Origin: Thermoplasmata archaeon | GTDB lineage: Archaea; Thermoplasmatota; Thermoplasmata; Thermoplasmatales; Thermoplasmataceae | Direction of reading: 5' to 3' | NCBI GenBank assembly: GCA_021802055.1 | Contig: JAKAAY010000001.1 | Span: 1 to 64,000 of the forward strand | Length of the DNA stretch: 64,000 nucleotides | Shown here: positions 27,701 to 37,700 of the stretch, one piece after another | How the letters are laid out: the number at the start of each line of letters is the position of its first letter | Position numbering within the stretch: the stretch's first letter is position 1 | Position numbers and translations under genes: made by a program | The notes under the pieces: model-generated | What the model saw: the letters and a program-made list of their open reading frames with translations, nothing else | The model's database searches: none | What the model was told of the DNA's origin: nothing

Positions 27701-30700
27701 TCTATGTTAAGGTCCTGAGTAATTGCACCCCCTGTACTCATGTCTACCGTTGAGATATCTTTGTAGTAGGTGCCGTTAACCAAAACACTCGCGTTGAAGA
27801 CAGTAGGCGGAACATTACTCAGTTGATAGACTCCGTTAACAAGCTGTGCAGATATGTTAAGTCCCGTAGAGGAGTTGGTAAAGAATATCTGGGCATTTTC
27901 TATTCTCTTGTCAAAAACTGGAACTGCTCCTTTTGCGTTGGGAACCTTTGAAAGCTGGTACTGGTAGCTGAGAGTCCCCTTGAGCAGGTCAGGCTTCAAA
28001 ACGTAATTCTGGACAATGTAATAGCTGGGGAGACCGGTGGTTGAGTTGTAAGAAGTGGCAATCCGCTCAGCCTGCTGATTGGAAACTTTAACTTTCAGGT
28101 ACTGAATGGAAGTGCTTCCGCTAAGGAATATCTTGTTAAATGCCCCATGACTGATCAGAATCGTATCGTTGCCAGGGACCGCAGTCAGGTTGTAGTATCC
28201 CTGGGCATTGGTTGTGGTAAAATCATGGGGTATGCCATACTGATCCAGCAGCGTAACATATAAACCAGGAGCCGGGTTATTGGGGCCCTGGGTAACCCTT
28301 CCAGTTATTGTCGCTCCAGGATAATAGGAGATTATAGTGTCTTCCCCGTTAACCACCTGTGAAGTTGGCGGGAAAATCTCCGTTGTGCCGATGTTATTTT
28401 TCTGGTAATAATATGCCTGTTGAAGAGAAATCACTTTCCAGGCATTGGGATATTTTGTGTAATTGTGATGAGGGTTCCATGGTACGCCTATGTACGAGAG
28501 CTCGAAGTGACTGAGATTCCACGCTGGCATGATGGTATATTTTGAGGCGCCAAAAGTCAGTCCCGGAATTCCACTGGTATTACCGGTTGCCTGCGGAGGA
28601 TAGCCCACCATCATCCTGTATATGGTCGTGTTGTAGAATGCGGGGTTGTACTGTATAGTATACCCTAGTGGCTGGGCAGCGGAAGGGGTCTGATTCAGCG
28701 GAAACGTTCCGTTGGCCGTCTGAGCAAATATCTGGTAATACTGGTATGGAACAACCTCTCCGTTGGCCGTATATGAAGGCTTGTCGGTCAGATAAGTTGG
28801 AGCATAAAAGATGCCAGGATTATCACCCGAACTCGGGAAAAGGGCATGATCTATGCCTATATATTTGATGGAATAACCTGTTTCTATTCCAAACTGTAAA
28901 TATGCATTGACAAGGGTAGAAATTGGGAAGTTGGATGACAGGATGCCAGAATAGAGAGCAAAATAGGCGTTGGTTGGAGTGATCCCCTTTATAAACGTTC
29001 CGAAGACGCCGGGGTTGCTGAAAATCATATACTGGTAACTTGAAGGATTCTTAAGAATGGCCAAAAGAAGGGCCGCATAATGAGGGCCAAAATACTGATA
29101 CATGGTAGCATTTACGCTTGCAGGCAATTGGCCTCCATTGTTGACATATGCTCCCTGGATTACCCTTGCCATAAACAGAGATATGATCTGGCTCTGATTC
29201 TGCGCAAGTAATACCTGCCCTGCCACCTCGTATCCTTGCTGGAAGTCATCTGCTACTGTCGGGTGCTGTCCCTGAGAAATTTCCTGAAATCCGTAGTCCC
29301 ACCAAGAGACAAACGCTGGTCGCTGATCTATGGGGAGATTTGTGTCCTGTGTCGAAAGCCATGAGAAAGCGGCTGCGCTTGGCTGTGAAGCATTGGATAT
29401 CCCGAATCCGTAGGACCCGACGAACTGACCGCTGGATGATGAATAATTATACGGGCGAAGGAAACTTGGAAGACTGTTATATATCTGATCATTTACAGAA
29501 TTTGCATTATTGTTAGGAACAGCTGCCGCAATTGTTGTGAATGCTGAAGGGATTATCAGAAGGACTACAACGATTGCGACCAGAAGCGCCTGAACCCCTT
29601 TCGCGCTGCCTTTGATGGCGCCTTTTATTCCAGACGTGGGAATGTGTTTTCTGTTCTTGATCTCGCTTATTTTGAGGAGTCTTCCAAAGTATCCGAGCAA
29701 CGCTGCCCCTAGAACGGCATACGCGGGGGCCGCTGTCACGTTGAACCTTGCGGCTGCAAAGCTCATGTATATGGATACAAGACTGAAAAGCAGGATGAAC
29801 AGTATGCCATCCTTTTTCTCCTTGAAATAAAGATAGATAACATAAGCAAGTCCAGATAGCCCCAGAAGAAACTGGGCCGGCCCGAAACCAGATATGTACT
29901 GGCCAAGGGGAGGAGAAGCGGCTTCCGCTATTGTCGCGTAAACTCTTGTCTTGATGAAATATCCCTCTCCACTGATTATTGAATTGAGAAGACCGGGGTC
30001 AAGCAATTTGAGCCCCCCCACAAGAATTAAAACCAGAACGGCGAGTGAGGGAATTGATATTATCCATGGGAAGTCCTCAGCAAATGCCATAAGGATTCCA
30101 AAAGCCACGATACCAAGCGCGAGATAAATGGCCGGATATAGCCAAGCCGAGGCGTTGCCTAGGCCCACATAATAATACGAGCCCAGCAGAAATCCCATGC
30201 CTGCGAACGCAATATAGTGATAAGTTACATATTGTGTGGACTTCTTGGTAAAAATATTTACTATGAACTGGACAAAAGCGTATATAACAATGATTGCGAG
30301 GATGTAAGCGTATCCCTGCCACGAAAGCATAAGCGCGCCGAAACTTGCGCCCGCCAGCAAGCTGTAAACAGTAGAACTCCGGTTCTGGTAAAAATAGTTC
30401 ATAACGTAGGACGGGTACATCCGAAATGCGAATTTTTTCAGTATAATTTTCTTCTTCTGGGTCGTGTTTATTGCTTTTAGGAAAAAGTAGATTGTTAGGA
30501 AAGCAAAGAAGAGTTCAGGGGTATGCATTCTCCCATCCGAAAGAATTCCTGATGACAGGTTGCTAGGCATCAGAGTGTATAAAATTGCAGTAAGCAACCC
30601 TACCTTCGTTCCGAACACTTCCTTTCCAAGAAGATAAACAGGAATTATCAGAAGAGCGCCGAAAACCGCGTCAAACTCTAGGAATGCGTAAGTCGCCCCA

Positions 30701-31035
30701 CTTAACGGGTTCATGAAAGGTGAGAGTATTACAGCTACCAGGACGATAAGCACATGGAAAAATGGTGGTCTAGGGTTCGTCGCTCCAAGCGGATAGTTCA
30801 GCGCCGCGTCATGGGTCATCCAGTGGCCAGTGGTAAGCATATACTGGATAACCCTGAAGTTGTAGTAGGGATCGCTTCCCCCTGAAACGTTGAGGGTTCC
30901 GTTTGTGAAAGTCACACTGTATGCAAAATAGTTGCCGAGGAATAGATAAATTATCACCAAAAGGGTGATGACGATTATCTCCGGGTTAATCCTAAGAAAA
31001 TCAAGTAGCCTGTTTGCACTGTCGAATCTGCTCAT
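24721..31035 (-). CDS. aglB: AglB/STT3 oligosaccharyltransferase with very large extracellular C-terminus
   Basis: This 2104-residue protein is the catalytic enzyme for N-glycosylation. Residues about 18-500 contain the multi-pass STT3 membrane core, with the acidic motif DPYYNFR at 55-61. The hallmark WWDYG is at 578-582. After the usual catalytic domain (to about 900) comes a chain of beta domains: a carboxypeptidase-regulatory-like domain near 915-970 (ITGRVTQG to YYNLTAVPG), many similar repeats, CARDB-like domains near 1830-2060, and a final transmembrane helix (about 2077-2097) ending GRRNR. Archaeal AglB proteins are normally about 600-1000 residues, so about 1100 are extra. A TATA-like TTTTTTATAG lies about 40 bases upstream. 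Confidence 0.93.
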   Translation of the reverse strand: MSRFDSANRLLDFLRINPEIIVITLLVIIYLFLGNYFAYSVTFTNGTLNVSGGSDPYYNFRVIQYMLTTGHWMTHDAALNYPLGATNPRPPFFHVLIVLVAVILSPFMNPLSGATYAFLEFDAVFGALLIIPVYLLGKEVFGTKVGLLTAILYTLMPSNLSSGILSDGRMHTPELFFAFLTIYFFLKAINTTQKKKIILKKFAFRMYPSYVMNYFYQNRSSTVYSLLAGASFGALMLSWQGYAYILAIIVIYAFVQFIVNIFTKKSTQYVTYHYIAFAGMGFLLGSYYYVGLGNASAWLYPAIYLALGIVAFGILMAFAEDFPWIISIPSLAVLVLILVGGLKLLDPGLLNSIISGEGYFIKTRVYATIAEAASPPLGQYISGFGPAQFLLGLSGLAYVIYLYFKEKKDGILFILLFSLVSIYMSFAAARFNVTAAPAYAVLGAALLGYFGRLLKISEIKNRKHIPTSGIKGAIKGSAKGVQALLVAIVVVLLIIPSAFTTIAAAVPNNNANSVNDQIYNSLPSFLRPYNYSSSSGQFVGSYGFGISNASQPSAAAFSWLSTQDTNLPIDQRPAFVSWWDYGFQEISQGQHPTVADDFQQGYEVAGQVLLAQNQSQIISLFMARVIQGAYVNNGGQLPASVNATMYQYFGPHYAALLLAILKNPSSYQYMIFSNPGVFGTFIKGITPTNAYFALYSGILSSNFPISTLVNAYLQFGIETGYSIKYIGIDHALFPSSGDNPGIFYAPTYLTDKPSYTANGEVVPYQYYQIFAQTANGTFPLNQTPSAAQPLGYTIQYNPAFYNTTIYRMMVGYPPQATGNTSGIPGLTFGASKYTIMPAWNLSHFELSYIGVPWNPHHNYTKYPNAWKVISLQQAYYYQKNNIGTTEIFPPTSQVVNGEDTIISYYPGATITGRVTQGPNNPAPGLYVTLLDQYGIPHDFTTTNAQGYYNLTAVPGNDTILISHGAFNKIFLSGSTSIQYLKVKVSNQQAERIATSYNSTTGLPSYYIVQNYVLKPDLLKGTLSYQYQLSKVPNAKGAVPVFDKRIENAQIFFTNSSTGLNISAQLVNGVYQLSNVPPTVFNASVLVNGTYYKDISTVDMSTGGAITQDLNIEFDSLYMNVSYNGNRLQGYKITASGHGQVFSNLTNFNGSSSIWVTPGKYTVQGIGSNTSTQFITVDFPTWNLNNSLNLTPEMSVKLTGHVLGVNAPGTLYLYSNGNVNYQLTAAISPSGNFNTVVPVGVYTIYFSQGDMAYASTIQLTNDTTLSITPSPSYNLSISGAISTNITFSGTYEIISSNTLLSYGFGTNGTWNISLPSGTYYISASGISVGKLYYNFTQLTLVSERTLKLLMGVQEATTVGLYNPNVYQGLNSKSAVVGAIVEASSYSIPLYYSVTNVNGTATLFYPDFANGSTSATTISTAYDKTTVGVQYSSLSSFVQDIPVQPKVKNVTFNLESNGNAIPLNGELELSGSIHYNLTISSGVARGSIMPGSYWVNITSPSAKVKPTYSILTIPTASNGTAYLNVITYSSINVIGSLNSKLFYTNGTMVQNYNSVPTGNYYLYASGSGGSNLTEIYIFENASFTVNFQTSYFVKFSNSLGLSEGTYRLTSGSISINLTQGSYNLPVGSYAVVYNYLLSNSSGTFVASGSQHFNISSSSLSVKVSSTLTNVYVELYGSTSFLNSPQGFTKVEVIGQTGNVLNYSNSNSAGNYTVYVSPGNNILYAFNNLTGVGDFVNVSVPVTGKYNYNVQLVRAYTVDLSVVKNMTILNTDVIISTNTTKYQFNTTQSSLLLPSGTYNFTSSVKSSMPYPGGNKTAYYNSTYYTYVGKNGSIVISLTLSNQYNLNFKQLSKVATANVTSQVNYTFNVTNRGLSPVNLTFGTANSSWAMSFDPGSVYIQPGVWKNVNVTLNVPHGAPSGLNAVPFFMNYSQGSVKEVLNITVNPFYSASLTSINTYGVPTNESILVPFTIKNSGNSLVNVSLFANTSVVDNESWSFSFYYLGSKVTNVSVNGNSSLDLYLQMYPNTSKPQNIPSIAISGYYKGGWIHLTLTPSYAPPPVIKPYPGGSSVLANYTGNPYDSLIIGVVIIAAAVIAGLIAASIRGRRNR

Positions 31036-31263
31036 CAGCCGTTTACCTGAGGTGCCTAATGTAATCTCTCTATAAAAAACTACTATGGTTTGTTAATCCC
31101 ATCTCTGGGCAAACTCAGAATTACTCAGGTTCAAATGTAAACGAAATGGTTACACTGTTTTCCATTAACTGACAAAAGGAGACATGTAGCCAATAACTGA
31201 CGAGGGGGTTTAACCATCATGAATCTATAATGATATTAGGCTGTTAGTCGATAGACCCGGGTC

Positions 31264-32637
31264 ATGACATCATTCAAAACAGTATGGGAAGGTCTAGCCA
31301 CATCCGAAGAAAACGAACTAAAATCCATTTCAGACGGATACCTTAGATTTCTAGGACTTGCCAAAACAGAGTCTGAAGCCGTGGACTTCTTTGTGAATGA
31401 ACTCACGGATAGAGGTTTTTTCGATCTTGAATCAGCCGACAGACTTGTGCCCGGAAGCAAGTTTTATCTGAATCATATTGGCAGGACACTCGCTGCTGGA
31501 ATAATAGGGAAAAATGGCGTTAAAAATGGGTTGTATATTATAGCTTCACATATAGACTCGCCCAGACTTGACCTTAAACCAAAGCCACTTTATGATGACT
31601 CGGAAACCAACACCTCACTGCTGAAAACCAATTACTACGGCGGAGTCAAGAAGTACCAGTGGGTAAACCATCCTCTGGCACTCCACGGAAAGATATTCAC
31701 AAAAGAAGGTAATTGCATCAAATTGAGCATAGGCGAGAGTGATTCTGATCCCATCTTCATTATCCCTGACCTTCTGCCTCATCTTGCTAAAATGCAGACA
31801 GACAGGAAGCTGTTTGACGGGATCAATGCCGAGGAATTAAATCCAATATTCAGCAGCATGCCTGGCGATACCAAAGAGGACAAGTTCAAGAACCATGTCC
31901 TGAAAATACTCAAAGAACGCTACGGCATCGAAGAAGAAGACCTGGCATCAGCCGATCTATGCCTCGTCCCAGCTGGTAAGGCCAGGGAATCAGGGATCGA
32001 CAGTTCTATGATTGCCGGGTATGGGCATGATGATAAAGCCTCTGCGTACACATCCTTCAGAGCATTCATTGACTTGAATGATCCTGAGGACACGGTTCTT
32101 GTGCTCTTTTTTGATAAGGAAGAGATAGGGAGTCAGGGAACTAGTGGATCTCAGTCCAATTTCCTTGAGTTCGTAACCTCTCTGATATTGCATAAGCTGC
32201 AGGGCAGGTATGATCACTTTGAACTTACCTCACTACTCCGAAGAAGCAACGTTATAAGCTCAGATGTCAACGCAGCAATGGATCCTAGCTTCAAAGGGGC
32301 GCATGATACTTACAATGCTGGCAGGCTTGGTTCTGGCATCATAGTAACCAAATACACGGGTAGCGGAGGGAAATACGGAGGCTCAGAGGCCCCAGCTGAA
32401 TTTGTCGCGTTCCTGAGGGTGATTTTCCAGAAATACAACGTGAGATACCAGTTTGGAACACTGGGGAAGGTTGATGAGGGAGGAGGCGGAACCATTGCAC
32501 AGGATTTCGCGAGATTTGGTATGAATGTCATTGACGCGGGATCGCCCGTCCTTGGCATGCATGCGCCGTTTGAGCTGGTGAGCAAGGCAGATCTGTGGAG
32601 TTGTTATAGGGCCTATCTTGCGTTCATGAAACACTAA
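31264..32637 (+). CDS. M18 family aspartyl aminopeptidase
   Basis: A 457-residue metallo-aminopeptidase. Metal-site and family motifs are SHIDSPRLDLKP (first His), GYGHDDKASAY (bridging Asp), FFDKEEIGSQG (catalytic and ligand Glu), SSDVNAAMDP (Asp) and LGMHAPFE near the end (His). It removes N-terminal acidic or other residues from peptides in the cytoplasm and forms dodecamers in known relatives. It is a single gene, divergent from aglB. Confidence 0.92.
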   Translation: MTSFKTVWEGLATSEENELKSISDGYLRFLGLAKTESEAVDFFVNELTDRGFFDLESADRLVPGSKFYLNHIGRTLAAGIIGKNGVKNGLYIIASHIDSPRLDLKPKPLYDDSETNTSLLKTNYYGGVKKYQWVNHPLALHGKIFTKEGNCIKLSIGESDSDPIFIIPDLLPHLAKMQTDRKLFDGINAEELNPIFSSMPGDTKEDKFKNHVLKILKERYGIEEEDLASADLCLVPAGKARESGIDSSMIAGYGHDDKASAYTSFRAFIDLNDPEDTVLVLFFDKEEIGSQGTSGSQSNFLEFVTSLILHKLQGRYDHFELTSLLRRSNVISSDVNAAMDPSFKGAHDTYNAGRLGSGIIVTKYTGSGGKYGGSEAPAEFVAFLRVIFQKYNVRYQFGTLGKVDEGGGGTIAQDFARFGMNVIDAGSPVLGMHAPFELVSKADLWSCYRAYLAFMKH

Positions 32638-32817
32638 GATACGGGAAATGTTTAGGCCAACGGCCTATATCTGCCATAACAGGGCAACTTGTTCATTTCA
32701 CGGGAGGGATTCTTGCCTCTGCAATAACTAACAGAGGTTTTCGTCTTCTGCCATTGGTTCCTTTGAGGTATATGTTACATCACAATTTTTTTCTAATGGA
32801 ATCCATTCGATCTTACG

Positions 32818-33303
32818 ATGAATGCAGAAGCTGGCATCCAAGATTCCATAAGGGGGTCCAGAAAAATGTCAGAGGATGGTAAGAAAGTGGTCTATAATTT
32901 GAGCAAAAACATAGATTTTTCCGATATCAAGAGTATTGCGAAGGTACTCTCAACGATATTTTTTCAGGAGGATGTCAGTAAATGGTATGTCGAGGAAAAA
33001 GGAGATATGGTTTTCAAACCCCGTTATGCAGCAGAGATAATTCTCCCTAAGGACCAGGCTAGAAAAGCAGAAAAGACCATGGTACAGTTTCTCAAGGACC
33101 TCAGGGATGGTGATATTGCACAAAATTTTAAAAAATACATCGAGAAATATCAGGATTACAAAGCCGGTATAACCTCGACCATTATGCTGGGATTTCTTGG
33201 AGCATTGGCATGGGAAAAGATGGCAAATAAGGGAGTAAAGAAAGACTATTTAGCCGATATCGTCGATGAAATTATTGGAAATATTAAGATTGTTGAAGTG
33301 TAG
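32818..33303 (+). CDS. Soluble hypothetical protein
   Basis: A 161-residue charged protein with mixed helix and strand and no membrane segment or recognised motif. The codon use and amino-acid mix look real. ATG 32818 or ATG 32866 (MSEDGKK) could be the start; the second removes a poorly structured leader. It stands alone between the M18 peptidase and a gene-free stretch. Function is unknown. Confidence 0.5.
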   Translation: MNAEAGIQDSIRGSRKMSEDGKKVVYNLSKNIDFSDIKSIAKVLSTIFFQEDVSKWYVEEKGDMVFKPRYAAEIILPKDQARKAEKTMVQFLKDLRDGDIAQNFKKYIEKYQDYKAGITSTIMLGFLGALAWEKMANKGVKKDYLADIVDEIIGNIKIVEV

Positions 33304-33756
33304 TTGTTTCTGGGCACCAATTAACTGGCTGATCAGGATAAGATTTGGCGGGATGCGGAGTTTGATCCTCTGCACTGTAAACCGAAACGTTTTTTCTCAG
33401 TGTTCACCACCATACGGTTTAAGCCCGGGTCATGCGCTTGAGTTTGGAGCGGGGCTCTGAATCAACAGTATATGCTCTTAGGGACAGACTATCATGGACG
33501 TTTGCCGGGAATGCGAAATGTAACCAATCACTACAGGCTACCCCTTACAGATTAAATGACCCTCCTTGTCTGATTGATATAGGAACCGGGTTCATCGCAA
33601 TAGCCCTTATTCCATTGGTCTCCTTTACTGTCCCGCAAGATGCAGAACTCGATCTAGGAAATTCGACTAGCTTATTTTGCGGTTTTCTTGAAGGCCATAT
33701 TCCTCAAAATTAGGGAATGTTCTCACCGGCAGCATCGATTATTCCAGAACATTGGG
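33304..33756. other. Gene-free stretch
   Basis: About 450 bases with no supported gene. The longest plus-strand frame (33432-33713) lacks a ribosome-binding site and has a protein-unlike composition. No RNA gene or repeat was identified. Confidence 0.4.
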
Positions 33757-34188
33757 TTAGAGGTTCATATCCGCGTTTGTTCTTGATTTCCTCATCGCCG
33801 CAAGAAGGAGTGCAGTATACAAAAATGCTACAGTTGAGAATTCAAAGAGAGTCTCTATCAGCAGCCCTGTAATGTTCAAGTAATACTCTCCATTATATTT
33901 GTACTGGGTTCCGGGAACAGTCATTATGACAAGGATTGTGGTCGCAACCATAAACAAGCCCAAGCCAATGAGTTTTTCCTTTACCAGTTGATTGGCGATA
34001 TTTTGCAATCCATTAGAAAACAGGATGCCAGATCCAACAGAAGTCCCCGCCACGAGTGCCGAGAGAATTCCATAGTTTAACGTGAATTTGACAGCTGCAA
34101 ATGCAAGGCTGATTGAGATGACCCCAAGGATCGCTGACGCTGAAAACCATACGGTTGCCCTGTGATTACCCTTTCCTGGAGTATGCAC
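33757..34188 (-). CDS. Four-helix membrane protein
   Basis: A 143-residue protein with hydrophobic segments at about 14-34, 40-57, 71-90 and 108-130, and a short basic tail. No motif is recognised. On the minus strand a TATA-like GATTTATTATC lies roughly 27-35 bases before ATG 34188. It is a single gene beside tRNA-Leu. Confidence 0.6.
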   Translation of the reverse strand: MHTPGKGNHRATVWFSASAILGVISISLAFAAVKFTLNYGILSALVAGTSVGSGILFSNGLQNIANQLVKEKLIGLGLFMVATTILVIMTVPGTQYKYNGEYYLNITGLLIETLFEFSTVAFLYTALLLAAMRKSRTNADMNL

Positions 34189-34316
34189 GTCGACTCGATC
34201 ATTATTGTGATAATAAATCTATATCGGATCTTATGAAACGGACCCTGGTGTATACTCCTCTATAAAATGCAATGAGGATCTCGCGGAACGCATACTTCCA
34301 TTGCTAATGAGCAAAA

Positions 34317-34401
34317 TGCGGAGGGCCGGATTTGAACCGGCGAATCCCTACGGAAATGGACTCTGAATCCATCGCCTTTAGCCAAGCTCGACAACCTCCG
34401 C
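34317..34401 (-). tRNA. tRNA-Leu (anticodon CAG)
   Basis: On the minus strand the acceptor stem GCGGAGG pairs with CCTCCGC, with discriminator A at 34317. The anticodon arm ATGGA-TTCAGAG-TCCAT gives anticodon CAG, the T arm is GCCGGTTCAAATCCGGC, and the variable arm is long, as required for tRNA-Leu. The CCA end is not encoded and no intron is seen. Confidence 0.93.
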
Positions 34402-34706
34402 AAGGCTTCCTGTGATGTTTCCCGTTTATATTAAAAATGACGATCAATGATTACAAGCTAAGGTCACTTTTCCACTCTTCCATTTCCTGCCGCAATTTGT
34501 CGTTATGTCTGCTTTGAATTGCCCGGACCGACTAGTACGCAGAGAATCCATCACACCCCGGCATTCAAGGCGAACATAATTCCAGTTCATTGCCTGTAGC
34601 CCCCAGTACTTTGTATTTGGTTTCTCAGCAAAGGTTGCTAGGAAATGGTAAATTTTTTCATGCCAAATATTCATAAATTGTCCGGTTATCAGGCGAGCGT
34701 AAACCG
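34402..34706. other. Gene-free stretch with promoter of the MMPL gene
   Basis: No gene is supported. A minus-strand frame (34444-34731) runs into the MMPL gene and has no family resemblance. At the right end, ATATTCATAAATT (34668-34680) lies about 30 bases before ATG 34707 and fits a TATA box for a leaderless transcript. Confidence 0.4.
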
Positions 34707-37700
34707 ATGTTCGAGAATAACTTCCTTTCAATTGGCAGATTTGCAGAAAGAAATCGAAAAAAGATTGTGATCTTCTGGATTGCCCTATTTCTTTTAATGG
34801 TCCCCTTTGCAGGCAGCTTTTTTAACAATGTAAGTTACGATCTTGCATCGGGAATAGTTCCCGCAAATTCTCAGTCAAATATTGCGCAGAATTATGTGAA
34901 TAAATATTTTCCTTCAACCAATGGCAGTTCCGGAAATAGCTCACTTGTGATCGTAACCAGCGGCACCAGCATAATAAACAACACCCCCCAACTCGTTCAG
35001 CTTCAGGACTCACTTGTAAAGGGTCTACAGGGCAGCAATTATGATTACATTTCTGTTGAAAGTATTTTCACTGTTGAAAAGGGCATACTAAGGCAATTTT
35101 CCCTTGTGCTCTACAATGAGACTAATGGTACCGATGCTGCCCTGGGATCAATAAACAGCCAAATCTATCTTCTTAACGCTTCCCTCAACCAGACCTCATC
35201 AATAGTCTTTGGTTTACCATTATTTTACTTATCCAATTTTTCAAAGGAATTTCAGATCACTGGTAATTTCAATCAGAGCCGTAATTCAGCATACAATACT
35301 ACTATTGTACCTGCCTCTGCCATTCCCGCCGTTGGAACGTTTCAACTCGGCTCCAGTTATGTGAACAATTTCTCAAAGATTTGGAATACAACGTTCAACC
35401 AGACAGACTTCAGCGCCAGCCCCACCGGTTACATGAATTCCATTGTCAATTCAACTGTCACGGGTCCGTGGATGACGAGCCTTGCTGCCGCCAGTTCAAA
35501 CGTTGCAGGTATTTTCTCCCTGCTGGACACCCACATATATCTGGTAAATTATACCAAACAACCGGTTTTTGCCTCCAACCTGTACTCCCTCTCGGTCTCT
35601 CATATCTCTTCTTTCATTGCTTCTAATGCAACGCTGAACAGTTTTATCACGAAATTTCTATTCGTGACGCCAGTTCAGTTTGTTACCACTTCTTATTCGC
35701 TGGGCAAGGATCCAACTAGTCTGTCTGTCGCACTGCAATCACTCACAATGGTCGTCAGTTCCATTTACACATTGCTGGATAGGAATCCACTGGTTCAGCC
35801 AAATCCCAACAGTGCCATCATATACACTTATGCCGAATCCACCTATCTTTCAGGTCAGCCATTGGGTATGGAGATCGACCAGGAACTCAACAGCAGCAAC
35901 ATCTGGAATTATCCCTTCATGCCGACACCCTACGTGATCCATCAGTTCGTGGGCTATGATAATAAAACCACAATCACCGTTCTCCAGTTTGGTAAACCTT
36001 TTGGCATCGACTTTGTGAATCAGGCGGCAAGCATTGCAGACAACTACACTGGCGTCATCCCGGGCAGCAATTATTATGTGGCGGGCTCATCGGCTTTCAG
36101 TTCACAGTTGGGGCAGGAATCCCTTGGAGGTTTGATCACCGCCCTGGGTATTGGTATTTTCCTTTCTGTAATAATAGTCGGTGTGTTCTTCAGGTCACCT
36201 GTTTCTGCGTTTGTGCCGCTGATGATCTTTGGTATGGTCGCAGTCATAGCAATGGGGGCGAACGGCCTTCTTTACACGTACGTGTTCCACTCTGAGGCTT
36301 CGTTCATAACGCCCACTCTGTTGCTCATCCTGCTGTTGGGACTGACAACAGACTATGTTGTTTACATGATGTCCAGGTTCAGAAGAGAGCTCAGAAACGG
36401 GAACGGGGATGCTGTGGCAGAGGCAACTCACTGGTCTGGGCATGCTGTATTCACTTCTGGAATAACAGTGGCCATGTCCTATCTCATCCTCTGGATTGCA
36501 AATGTGCCTTTATTCAGTGATGCTGGAATTACCAACGCTCTTGGAATCACTGTGTCAATACTGGCTGCACAGACATTCCTCGTGGCCCTCTTTGCAATCT
36601 TCAGGGAGAGGCTTTTCTGGCCGTCCAAACCGGCAGAGAGAACCCATGCCCCTTTCGAGAGGGGCATGAAGCGTGTTGGAGAGGCCGTAGTACATAACAA
36701 GGGGAAAATTATCGTTGTCTTCATCGTGGCAACTTTTCTTGCAACCTACGTCTACGCCATCACTCCTGTGGGAATGGATGTATTCAGCCTCCTGCCCAAG
36801 AGCAGCGGCATAGAGGCTATTTCGGTGGTCAATTCTTCCTTCCACGGCGACTTCTTTGAAAGGAATTTCATGGTCGTTAAGCTCCCGTCACCTATTTCTT
36901 CAGGATCTGGGGCAAACATAACTTACAACATGAGCGAGGTGAGTACAGTTACTTCCATAGAAAATGCCCTCCTGCAGAACCATGGGATTTCACAGGTATA
37001 CGGACCAACGCTTCCGTTTGGTTACTATGTGCCCATAAGTCTTGCTGGCATTCCTGCATTGCAGCGTTCCACCTATGAATCTCAGATTGCATCCTACATA
37101 GGCACCAATACCAGCTATGTGGTAATTTATTTCCAGATGGCGAGTCTAGCCTATTCTGGGAATGCGACAGTTTCTGACCTCAATATCCCCTCTGAACTGT
37201 CGTCGGTAAGCACCCCCACTACATATTCATACTATATAGGCGGGCTCACCCAGGGACTTTCAGATTCGAATATCTATGTGCATTCTACATTCTCACTCAT
37301 TGTACCGCTCCTAGCCATTTCCATATTCATAATTCTGCTGATCCAGTTGAGTTCTGTCCTCACGCCCGTGAGACTTATTCTCATGGTGATAGCCACTGTG
37401 GTCATGTCACTGGTCTTCACCTATGCCTTCTTCTATTACCTCCAGCATCTGCCGCTGCTCGTCTTTGTGCCGCTGTTTACCTTTATCACACTGCTGGCCG
37501 TGGGCCTGGATTACGATATCTTCATGATCACAAGGGCCAGGGAAGAGGTCATGAAGGGGAAGGACTCCAGAGAGGCTATAAAGACAAGCATATCTGAGAA
37601 TGGAGGGGTGATTATCACACTCGGTACAATCCTGTTCGTAACCTTCTTTGCTCTTAATTTCAGCGGCATTGCCATCATTCAGGAAATTGGCCTTGGTGTC

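Noticed and set aside
33432-33713. 93-codon plus-strand frame
   Set aside because: No Shine-Dalgarno or leaderless promoter and no protein-like pattern.
34444-34731. 95-codon minus-strand frame between tRNA-Leu and the MMPL gene
   Set aside because: It overlaps the start of a certain gene and its promoter, and the peptide resembles no family.
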